Part shown: positions 1-5,299 of the stretch, piece by piece | Position numbering within the stretch: position 1 is the stretch's first letter | How the letters are laid out: each line of letters starts with the position of its first letter | Source of the DNA: JBEKCP01 sp050014815 | GTDB taxonomy: Bacteria; Planctomycetota; Planctomycetia; Pirellulales; Thermoguttaceae | Length of the DNA stretch: 7,290 bases | NCBI GenBank assembly: GCA_050014815.1 | Contig: JBEKCP010000312.1 | Coordinates: 1-7,290 of the forward strand | Direction: 5' to 3' | Made by a program: the position numbers and the translations under genes | The notes under the pieces: generated by a model | Database searches by the model: none | The model's input: only the letters and a program-made list of their open reading frames with translations | What the model was told of the DNA's origin: nothing

Positions 1-423
1 GTTGTCGCCGGGCTCCGTCGCCGTGTAGCGACCGCCGAGCTTGCGGAAGATCGCGTCGTCCAGGCCGTCCGGCCTGCCGGCCAGCGGGGAAAGCGTCGTG
101 GTGAACTTCTTCTCCAGTGTCGGCAGATTGCCTGCCGCGTCTTTCTTTCCCTCCGGGTCCGGGGGGGGCTGAACGAACTCGCCGAGAACCTGGGCCCCCT
201 GGAGCTCGACCTTCTCGATGTTCCCCTTGTCCAACTCTTGGCGAAACTGGCCGTAGGTGATCTTCGACCGCGGCTCGTTATTCCTGGCGAAATAGACGAC
301 CGCAAGAACCGCCCCCAGCACCAGGAGCATCCACCAGGGCGATGCGTTGCGGCGTGGCGGCGGGAGTTTCGGGGGCGGCCCCCCCGGGTCGGGTGGTGTC
401 TTGCCCTGGATCGGATTGGACAT
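1..423 (-). CDS. ftsH: ATP-dependent zinc metalloprotease FtsH, N-terminal part (cut by window edge)
   Basis: Only the first 141 codons are in the window, and the frame is still open at base 1. The product begins MSNPIQGKTPPDPGG with a proline-rich cytoplasmic tail. A membrane span follows at about residues 30-46 (WWMLLVLGAVLAVVYFA). Next comes the FtsH extracytoplasmic domain, recognisable from ITYGQFRQELDKGNIEKVEL (about residues 55-74). This order is the usual start of FtsH, a membrane-anchored AAA+ protease that degrades misfolded membrane proteins and short-lived regulators. The AAA+ module and zinc site would lie beyond the window. The ATG at 423 is preferred because an in-frame TAG lies 12 nt upstream of it. 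It has no ribosome-binding site, but a TAGAAT hexamer ends 6 nt upstream. The aldolase-like gene ends 63 bp upstream on the same strand, so the two may be cotranscribed. The assignment rests on the N-terminal pattern alone. Confidence 0.85.
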   Translation of the reverse strand, partial: MSNPIQGKTPPDPGGPPPKLPPPRRNASPWWMLLVLGAVLAVVYFARNNEPRSKITYGQFRQELDKGNIEKVELQGAQVLGEFVQPPPDPEGKKDAAGNLPTLEKKFTTTLSPLAGRPDGLDDAIFRKLGGRYTATEPGDN

Positions 424-429
424 GTACGA

Positions 430-435
430 ATTCTA
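430..435 (-). promoter_or_regulatory. Candidate -10 box for ftsH (leaderless start)
   Basis: On the minus strand TAGAAT lies 6 nt before the ftsH ATG, so transcription would begin at or next to the start codon. No convincing -35 element is seen 16-18 nt further upstream, so this is a weak call. It is supported mainly by similar spacing at other genes in the window. Confidence 0.3.
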
Positions 436-486
436 CGCCATTACCGCCCCTGTTGCGAGGGAGCCCCCGACCCCGGATCATTCGCC

Positions 487-1671
487 CTACCCCAGGATCC
501 GGTTCCACCGCTGGCGGTTCCAGGCGATCTTCTCGGAGAGCGACATTTTCGAGAAGTCCGGCTCGCCGGCCGCCGCGACCAAGCTTCGCTCGGTGCCCGG
601 CTTCGCACCGCCCGACGGCCGAGCCGGGCTCGATCCGCCGTAGGCCGTGGCCCGATCGCTCATCCGCAAGTCGTCTTCCAGACTGCGATAGGGTCGCAGT
701 CCCAGCCGGGCCAGGGCCGCATGGTACGACCGGACGGCCTCGACCGGCCCGAGCTGGTCGTCGGCCACCGCACGAAGGTGCTCGATGAACGTCGGCTGGT
801 GCTCCGAGTTGTTGATCATCCGGCCGTAGAGGGCGACACGGGCCCCGTATTTCTTCGCCTCCCAGAGCTGGTGAAAGGCGTCCAGCGTGCTGCCCGACGC
901 CCCGCCGAGGATCCCCACCACGAGCCGCGAGTCGTACGAGACGAGTTGTTCCATGGCGGCCGGGCCATGGTAGGCGATCTTCAGGAACAGCGGCCGCGCG
1001 TCGCCGGCCACCCCCGCAAGCGTCCGGACGATCATGTCGTTGAGGAACCGTCCCAGGTCGGGGACGGGCGACTGCGGGGCGTTGGGGTCGAAAACCTCCA
1101 TGAAGTGGCGAAATCCCTTGGCCGCCGCCTCCTCGCGAAACGCCTTGTAGGCGGCGAGCGTCTGGTAGTCCGAGGCCAGATTGTTGTTGAACGTGACGGA
1201 GTACAGGCCCAGGTCGACGCCCGGGCACCCTCTGGGTGGCCGCTCCGGCTCGGGGCACTCGACCTTGCCGCACATCGCCTGGTCGATCGACGCCGAGCGG
1301 AACGGCCGCGACGGCTCGCCGAGGTAGGCGCCGCCTCGGGCCGCCCAGATGTCGGTCGTGTCGTTGGCCCGCACGGCCGGCGTCACGTGGCTCTGGTCGA
1401 ACAGCCGATCTTCGATCGTCAGCACGGCGCTGGTGCTGGCGCTCATGAGCATGATGTCGAGGAGCCCCTGCCGGACGTTCTGGCGGATCAGCTCGCGGTA
1501 CTCGTCCAGGGAGCGGAACCGGCCTTCATGGGCGTGGTGTTCCGGGCTGCGGCCCGGCGCCGCGATCCCGAACGCCATGTCGGCGTCTTTGGCGTCGGCC
1601 AGGATGAAATCCCGGCAGGACGAGTCGGCAAGAATCCGGGCCAGCTTGGCGTCGAGGGACTTGGGAGGCAT
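487..1671 (-). CDS. Putative class I (Schiff-base) TIM-barrel aldolase-like protein
   Basis: 394 residues, no signal peptide or membrane span. The text alternates strand-like and helix-like stretches in the manner of a TIM barrel: FILADAKDADMAFG (22-35), LDIMLMSAST (71-80), LGLYSVTFNN (154-163), RHFMEVFDPN (188-197), PLFLKIAYHGP (227-237), VVGILGGASGST (251-262) and ARVALYGRMIN (277-287). Lys231 in FLKIAY is placed where DeoC/FbaB/LacD-type aldolases carry the Schiff-base lysine, and the GGASGST segment resembles a phosphate-binding turn. Substrate cannot be told; an uncharacterised sugar or sugar-phosphate aldolase is the best reading. After about residue 340 there is a low-complexity linker (SSPARPSGGAKPG), then a short tail, MSLSEKIAWNRQRWNRILG. 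The ATG at 1671 follows a TTGCCG-N17-TATATT promoter with only 5 nt between the -10 and the ATG. The 5' end and promoter are duplicated beyond the neighbouring toxin-antitoxin cassette at 2227-2299. Confidence 0.6.
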   Translation of the reverse strand: MPPKSLDAKLARILADSSCRDFILADAKDADMAFGIAAPGRSPEHHAHEGRFRSLDEYRELIRQNVRQGLLDIMLMSASTSAVLTIEDRLFDQSHVTPAVRANDTTDIWAARGGAYLGEPSRPFRSASIDQAMCGKVECPEPERPPRGCPGVDLGLYSVTFNNNLASDYQTLAAYKAFREEAAAKGFRHFMEVFDPNAPQSPVPDLGRFLNDMIVRTLAGVAGDARPLFLKIAYHGPAAMEQLVSYDSRLVVGILGGASGSTLDAFHQLWEAKKYGARVALYGRMINNSEHQPTFIEHLRAVADDQLGPVEAVRSYHAALARLGLRPYRSLEDDLRMSDRATAYGGSSPARPSGGAKPGTERSLVAAAGEPDFSKMSLSEKIAWNRQRWNRILG

Positions 1672-1708
1672 ACCCTAATATAGCTCTTGCGGGCGCAGCC
1701 GGCAAATG
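1636..1708. repeat. 73-bp direct repeat, copy A (aldolase promoter and first 12 codons)
   Basis: This segment matches 2227-2299 base for base without gaps, at 62 of 73 positions by my count. The first 30 bp, which encode the aldolase N-terminus (codons for PKSLDAKLAR), are identical. The remaining 43 bp, covering the start codon and upstream region, carry all 11 differences. Copy A is the functional one, because it is continuous with the intact aldolase gene and contains its promoter. The toxin-antitoxin cassette lies between the two copies. Confidence 0.85.
1677..1705 (-). promoter_or_regulatory. Promoter of the aldolase-like gene
   Basis: The minus strand reads TTGCCG (1705-1700), a 17-bp spacer, then TATATT (1682-1677). 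The ATG follows after AGGGT. A start point 6-7 nt past the -10 would fall on the ATG itself, giving a leaderless mRNA. Both hexamers lie inside direct repeat copy A. Confidence 0.5.
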
Positions 1709-1742
1709 TCCGCGACCATCCCCGTGACCACCGCAAGCTCAG

Positions 1743-1770
1743 TTGACAATTATAGGTTTAATGCTATAAT
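1743..1770 (+). promoter_or_regulatory. Toxin-antitoxin promoter with overlapping palindromic operator
   Basis: TTGACA (1743-1748), a 16-bp spacer and TATAAT (1765-1770) are both perfect consensus hexamers, and TGC before the -10 makes it an extended -10. A perfect 7-bp inverted repeat, ATTATAG (1749-1755) and CTATAAT (1764-1770), separated by 8 bp, covers the spacer and the -10. An operator in this position fits autorepression by the HTH antitoxin encoded just downstream, as is standard for HigBA and RelBE-type operons. The promoter lies outside the flanking direct repeats, so it belongs to the cassette. Confidence 0.75.
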
Positions 1771-1775
1771 CGTCT

Positions 1776-1886
1776 ATGTGGGAAGTCCATAAAACCGGTG
1801 ACGATCGCTTCTACCAGCGCATGATCCCGTTGGCTGACCGCTTGTATGACGGGCATCTTGCGGAACTTCGTAATGGGAGGGGTTGA
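1776..1886 (+). pseudogene. Internally deleted HigB/RelE-type (Gp49-like) toxin remnant
   Basis: A 36-codon frame begins MWEVH and continues directly with KTGDDRFYQRMIPLADRLYD, ending HLAELRNGRG. From memory, Gp49-like HigB toxins (roughly 110-120 residues) often begin MWEV and end with a GGDKTGDDRFY...MIPxADRLYDxHLxEL tail. The two ends are therefore both present here, while the roughly 75 residues between them, which carry the RNase core and catalytic basic residues, are missing. The fusion is in frame. Such a peptide should have no mRNA-cleaving activity. The ATG lies 5 nt after the -10 box, so translation would be leaderless. The stop (1884-1886) is 4 nt before the antitoxin ATG, the usual tight coupling. 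It could alternatively be a short peptide with a retained role in complex formation, but the gross truncation favours decay. Confidence 0.8.
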
Positions 1887-1890
1887 TCTG

Positions 1891-2202
1891 ATGGCTCGAG
1901 ATTTCAAAGAACTGGAAGCGAGAATGCGGCCCGAGTCCCTTGCACGGGCCAAGGTGCGGGCCAAGGGGATGATGGCGGAGATGCTTCTTTCCGAGATTCG
2001 GCAAGCCGTAGGATTGACGCAGGAGCAGCTCGCCGCCTCCCTCGGTATCAAACAGCCGAGCCTATCGCAGCTTGAGTCTCAGGAAGACATGCAGGTCAGC
2101 ACCCTCCAGCGATTGGTTCGCGCCCTTGGCGGGGAGTTGGAGATCATCGCCCACCTGCCTGGGGGCGCAATCCACATCAGCCAGTTCGAAGGAGCGGTGT
2201 GA
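1891..2202 (+). CDS. higA: HigA-type XRE-family antitoxin / transcriptional repressor
   Basis: 103 residues starting MARDFKELEARM. A helix-turn-helix of the Cro/C1 type lies at about residues 33-85: LLSEIRQAVGLTQEQLAASL, then IKQPSLSQLE as the recognition helix, then VSTLQRLVRALGGELEI. This is the standard layout of antitoxins paired with Gp49-like HigB toxins, which neutralise the toxin and repress their own promoter. An upstream in-frame ATG exists at 1846, but the ATG at 1891 is preferred. It is preceded by GGGAGGGG at 8 nt, the clearest ribosome-binding site in the window, and it sits 4 nt after the toxin remnant stop. The gene has no internal defect, so the antitoxin outlived its toxin. 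It could now act as a plain autorepressor or as a neutraliser of related toxins elsewhere in the genome. Confidence 0.85.
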   Translation: MARDFKELEARMRPESLARAKVRAKGMMAEMLLSEIRQAVGLTQEQLAASLGIKQPSLSQLESQEDMQVSTLQRLVRALGGELEIIAHLPGGAIHISQFEGAV

Positions 2203-2226
2203 ATTGACTTCGGGCGGATGCCGACC

Positions 2227-2299
2227 CCGGGCCAGCTTGGCGTCGAGGGACTTGGGTGTCATACCATTCTACGGCTTTTGCGGGGGTCGCCGGCAAATG
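2227..2299. repeat. 73-bp direct repeat, copy B (orphan aldolase 5' end)
   Basis: This is the partner of 1636-1708. On the minus strand it still carries an ATG (2262) followed by TPKSLDAKLAR, 11 codons of which match the aldolase start apart from the second residue. The frame then runs out of homology into the end of the toxin-antitoxin cassette, so it is a stub and not a gene. Divergence lies in the former promoter and start-codon region. The short stretch 2203-2226 between the antitoxin stop and this repeat shows nothing recognisable. Confidence 0.8.
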
Positions 2300-2308
2300 G
2301 TGGCGGGT

Positions 2309-2420
2309 GGTGGCTAGCCGCTAGTGGCTGGCAGAAAGCACCAAATCTAAAGCACCAAATCCCAAACAAATCCAAAATCCAAAATCTAAAATCCAAAATC
2401 GCCCTAGCCACCAGCCACTA
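2309..2420. repeat. Intergenic inverted repeat flanking an A-rich 7-mer array
   Basis: TAGTGGCTGG (2322-2331) pairs with CCAGCCACTA (2411-2420), and GGTGGCTAG (2309-2317) pairs with CTAGCCACC (2404-2412). The two pairings overlap and compete for the right arm. Between the arms the sequence is AT-rich, in sharp contrast to its surroundings. AAAGCACCAAATC occurs twice (2335-2347, 2349-2361), followed by AAAATCC-type 7-mers at 2374, 2381, 2388 and 2395. The right arm lies inside the 3' end of the permease gene and supplies its stop codon. It may be a REP-like or decayed mobile element. Confidence 0.65.
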
Positions 2421-3909
2421 ATACGAAGTACCCCGCCAGCACCACCGCCATAACGTACATCAGCCATTTCACCTGGCGGCCCTGGCCGGCGAAGAGCTTG
2501 ACGACGGGATAGGCGATGAAGCCCAACGCCAGGCCGTCGGCGATCGAGAACGTCATGGGGATCCCGATCAGGATGAGAAACGACGGCAGGGCCTCGGCGT
2601 AGTTCTCCCAGTCGATCTTGGCAACGTTCCGCATCATGAGCGACCCCACCACCACCAGTGCCGGCGCCGTGATGGACGGGTAGCTGCCCACCATCGCCAC
2701 GAGCGGACTGAAGACGATCGCAACGAGGAAGAGCGCGGCAACGACGATCGCGGTCAGGCCGGTCCGGCCTCCCTGCTCGACCCCGGCGGCGCTCTCGACG
2801 AAACTCGTCACCGTGCTGGTCCCGAGCGCGGCCCCGGCCACCGTGCCGATGGCGTCGGACATGAGGGCCTGCCTGGCCCGCGGAAGCTTGTTGTCCTTGA
2901 CCAGCCCCGCCTGCTCGGTCACGCCGATCAGCGTCCCCAGGGTGTCGAACAGGACCATGAACAGGAAGATGACGATGAAGGGGAGCATCGGCCCCGCGAG
3001 GCTGTGTACCAGGTCCAATTTCAGCAGCGTGGGGGCCAGCGACGGCATCGCGAGGGGCCCGGCTTGCCACAGGGCGGCCGGGGCGAACTGTCTTGCCACG
3101 GGCCCGGCGTGCCACAGGGCAGCCGCGGCCGGGGCGAACTGGGTTTCGAGCTTCGATTGCGCCACAAGCGGCGATTGGGCGGCCGTCGGCCAGACGCGGC
3201 CCAGGCCGTGGTGCAGAACCAGGGCCAAAGCCGTGGCGGCCACCATGCCCGAGATGATCGCCCCGCGGACCCGCAACACGTAGAGAACCCCCGTCACGAA
3301 AAGTCCGAAGAAGAAGACCACCAGGTCGGGCGAGGCGAACTGGCGGCTCATCGTCACCAAAGTGCCGGGGGCGGCAACCACGAGCCCGGCGTTCTGCAGC
3401 CCGATGAAGGCGATGAAGAGGCCGATGCCCGCCGCGATGCCGTTCCGCATGCTCGGACTGACGGCGTCCAAGAGGGCCTCGCGGACGCCGAAAAGCGACA
3501 GGAGCAGGAAGAGCACGCCCGAATAAAAAACCACGCCCAGGCCGATCTGCCAGGGGGTGGTCGAGCCGGGCTCGATCGAGCGGGACGCCACGCCGGCGGC
3601 AATCACCCCCGCCGCGGCCGGCAGCAGCGTGACGACAAAGAAGAAGTTCTCGCCCATGCCCGGGGCCTGGGCAATGGGGTACCGGGCATAGAGGCCCATG
3701 ATGGCGGTGGCGATGGCTGCCGACAGGCAGGTGGCGGTCATCACGGAATTGAAGTCCATGCCCGTCTCGACGCCGGACATCCGCCCCGAGAGCACAGCCG
3801 GCTGAACGACGATGATATAGGCCATCGTCAGGAAGGTCGTCAGGCCGGCGAGGAGCTCGGTGCGGGCGGTGGTCCCGTTTTCAGATAGTCGGAAGAACCG
3901 GTCGAGCAT
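2404..3909 (-). CDS. NCS2/AzgA-type purine (adenine/guanine/hypoxanthine) permease
   Basis: 501 residues from the ATG at 3909; a polytopic inner-membrane protein with about 12-14 hydrophobic spans. Family signatures are TTARTELLAGLTTFLTMAYI near the N-terminus, APGMGENFFF at 82-91, DTLGTLIGVTEQAGL at 322-336 and GTSTVTSFVESAAG...GGRTGL at 363-385. These place it with AzgA/PurP-like proton-coupled purine transporters rather than uracil or xanthine permeases. The common QxPGMGLNAFF motif reads APGMGENFFF here. A hydrophilic Ala/Trp-rich loop at about residues 255-290 contains an internal 45-bp tandem duplication. An in-frame ATG at 3966 is rejected because a promoter (TTGACA-N16-AATAAA) lies between it and 3909. 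The last residues, LVAGG, and the stop are encoded by a repeat arm, so the C-terminus may have been altered by repeat insertion. Confidence 0.88.
   Translation of the reverse strand: MLDRFFRLSENGTTARTELLAGLTTFLTMAYIIVVQPAVLSGRMSGVETGMDFNSVMTATCLSAAIATAIMGLYARYPIAQAPGMGENFFFVVTLLPAAAGVIAAGVASRSIEPGSTTPWQIGLGVVFYSGVLFLLLSLFGVREALLDAVSPSMRNGIAAGIGLFIAFIGLQNAGLVVAAPGTLVTMSRQFASPDLVVFFFGLFVTGVLYVLRVRGAIISGMVAATALALVLHHGLGRVWPTAAQSPLVAQSKLETQFAPAAAALWHAGPVARQFAPAALWQAGPLAMPSLAPTLLKLDLVHSLAGPMLPFIVIFLFMVLFDTLGTLIGVTEQAGLVKDNKLPRARQALMSDAIGTVAGAALGTSTVTSFVESAAGVEQGGRTGLTAIVVAALFLVAIVFSPLVAMVGSYPSITAPALVVVGSLMMRNVAKIDWENYAEALPSFLILIGIPMTFSIADGLALGFIAYPVVKLFAGQGRQVKWLMYVMAVVLAGYFVLVAGG
3055..3141. repeat. 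45-bp-period tandem duplication inside the permease gene
   Basis: GGGCCCGGC(T/G)TGCCACAGGG... at 3055-3090 recurs at 3100-3141 with one 6-bp insertion and a few substitutions. Both copies end GGGGCGAACTG. In protein the copies read FAPAAAALWHAGPVARQ and FAPAALWQAGPLA. The period is a multiple of three, so the frame is kept and an extramembrane loop is lengthened. Confidence 0.8.
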
Positions 3910-3916
3910 GGCCGTC

Positions 3917-3944
3917 TTTATTGCACAAGGCGGCGAATTGTCAA
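3917..3944 (-). promoter_or_regulatory. Promoter of the purine permease
   Basis: On the minus strand TTGACA (3944-3939) is followed after 16 bp by AATAAA (3922-3917), 7 nt before the ATG at 3909. The -35 hexamer is perfect and the -10 is weak. The 10-mer GTTGACAATT around this -35 also occurs at the toxin-antitoxin promoter. The start point would be next to the ATG. No purine riboswitch fits in the 88-bp gap to the divergent gene. Confidence 0.45.
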
Positions 3945-3956
3945 CGGGGGGCGTCC

Positions 3957-3984
3957 TTGCCGCCACCGGCGAACAAGCTAGAAT
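3957..3984 (+). promoter_or_regulatory. Promoter of the M50 protease gene
   Basis: TTGCCG (3957-3962), a 16-bp spacer, then TAGAAT (3979-3984), 13 nt before the ATG at 3998. The expected start point leaves a leader of only about 6-8 nt, with no ribosome-binding site. It is back to back with the permease promoter. Confidence 0.45.
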
Positions 3985-3997
3985 GCAATAAGACGCT

Positions 3998-5299
3998 ATG
4001 GACGAAAGCCAGCTTCACGAGCCCGACGGATCGCCCCAGCCCCCGCCGCAGGTGATCATTTTGGAAGTGGTGCCGGAGCCGCCGGCGCGGCGCCGCCGCC
4101 GTAGCGTCCGGGTGCCCGTCTTGCTCTTCGCGGCCACGTGCCTGAGCACGTTCTTCGCGTGGCTCGTCCTTACGGTGCTCATGCCGGCCGGGCCGCCGCG
4201 TCTCACCGCGGCGATTTTCCTCGATGCTCTCAAGTACGCTTCGGCCATTATGACGATCCTGCTGTGCCACGAGATGGGGCACTTCCTCCAGGCGCGGCGA
4301 TGCGGGGTGCACGCCAGTCTGCCGTATTTCATTCCGTTCCCCTTCTCCCCGATCGGCACGTTCGGCGCGGTCATCGTCATGGAGCCGCGGAAGGGGAACC
4401 GCCGAGACATTTTCGACATCGGCATCAGCGGCCCCATCGCGGGGCTCGTGCCAACGATGATCTTCCTGGTGCTGGGCCTTCACTGGTCGAAGGTAGACGT
4501 CCTCCCGCCGGACGCGATACGCTTCGGCGATCCGCTCCTGGTCCAGTGGTTGGTCTCGTGGATTTTCGGCCCGATCCCGCCCGGCTATGACGTCATGATG
4601 CACCCGGTGGCGTTTGCCGCGTGGGTGGGGCTCTTGATCACGTCGCTGAACCTGATACCGGTCGGCCAGCTCGACGGCGGCCACGTCGCCTACGGCATGT
4701 TCCGCTCCAGGGCCCACGCGGTGGCCAGGATCGTGCTGGTGGCGGCCATTGTCGCCGCATTGAGCTTCAATTACTGGCAACAGTGGTGGCCCATGCTCCT
4801 GCTCCTATGCTTTCTGGGCACGCGTCACCCGCCAACTTCCGACGACGCCGTGCCGCTGGGCCTGTTGCGGTATCTCCTGGGCATTTTGATCTTCGCCTTT
4901 GTGCCGTTGGGGTTCACGCCGCATCCGATGATACCGGAGCCGCCCCCCCGGCAGCAGCCGCCCCAAGACGATAGCAACACGATCTACGCGCTAATTCCGC
5001 AGCGACTGGATGGGGGCGGGGATGCGGCCGCCGAAGTGTACGAAGGTCTCGCTGGCGCCGCTGTTGCGGATTTCGATGACCGGCGTGGCGCCGAACAGTC
5101 CGCCGAAATCGACCACGTCGCCCGCCTTGGCCCCGGGCACGGGAATCAGCCGCACGGCGGTCGTCTTGTCGTTCACCACGCCGATGGCCATCTCGTCGGC
5201 GATGATGGCGGCGATGGTTTCCGGGGGGGTGTCGCCGGGAATGGCGATCATGTCGAGGCCGACCGAGCAGACGCTCGTCATGGCCTCGAGCTTCTCTAG
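3998..5299 (+). CDS. M50 site-2-protease-like intramembrane zinc metalloprotease
   Basis: 433 residues as read. An N-terminal Pro-rich tail and an Arg cluster (RRRRR, 31-35) precede a span at about 39-62. The zinc motif HEMGH lies at 91-95 (His91, Glu92, His95) within a span. The second metal motif, NLIPVGQLDGGH, lies at 218-229, with Asp226 as the third ligand. PYFIPFPFSPIGTFGAVI (109-126) is typical of the PDZ-less bacterial and plastid EGY-like group. Further spans lie at about 141-161, 241-257, 262-273 and 286-306, and GTRHPPT (274-280) is another group signature. It would cleave membrane-embedded substrates; the substrate is unknown. The catalytic part is complete by about residue 310. 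Residues 332-433 are encoded antisense to the end of the PFL gene, are highly charged, and look unlike a domain. The true protein may end near 4974-4994 if the C7 run at 4943-4949 carries a one-base error or mutation. Confidence 0.85.
   Translation: MDESQLHEPDGSPQPPPQVIILEVVPEPPARRRRRSVRVPVLLFAATCLSTFFAWLVLTVLMPAGPPRLTAAIFLDALKYASAIMTILLCHEMGHFLQARRCGVHASLPYFIPFPFSPIGTFGAVIVMEPRKGNRRDIFDIGISGPIAGLVPTMIFLVLGLHWSKVDVLPPDAIRFGDPLLVQWLVSWIFGPIPPGYDVMMHPVAFAAWVGLLITSLNLIPVGQLDGGHVAYGMFRSRAHAVARIVLVAAIVAALSFNYWQQWWPMLLLLCFLGTRHPPTSDDAVPLGLLRYLLGILIFAFVPLGFTPHPMIPEPPPRQQPPQDDSNTIYALIPQRLDGGGDAAAEVYEGLAGAAVADFDDRRGAEQSAEIDHVARLGPGHGNQPHGGRLVVHHADGHLVGDDGGDGFRGGVAGNGDHVEADRADARHGLELL

Noticed and set aside
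238..1683. Long plus-strand open frame (481 codons) opposite the aldolase and ftsH start
   Set aside because: Composition is Arg/Pro/Gly-rich with no domain pattern. It is the GC-driven antisense shadow of two recognisable minus-strand genes.
1846..1890. Upstream ATG extending the antitoxin by 15 residues
   Set aside because: It overlaps the toxin remnant and lacks a ribosome-binding site; the ATG at 1891 has a strong one.
2062..2262. Minus-strand open frame starting MTPKSLDAKLAR
   Set aside because: Only the first 11 codons match the aldolase start, as part of repeat copy B. The rest is antisense to the antitoxin.
3910..3966. Upstream ATG giving the permease 19 extra residues
   Set aside because: The segment contains the likely promoter, and the family start matches the ATG at 3909.
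3910..3997. Purine riboswitch upstream of the permease
   Set aside because: The gap is 88 bp and is filled by two divergent promoters, with the permease start point next to its ATG. No aptamer-like structure is visible.
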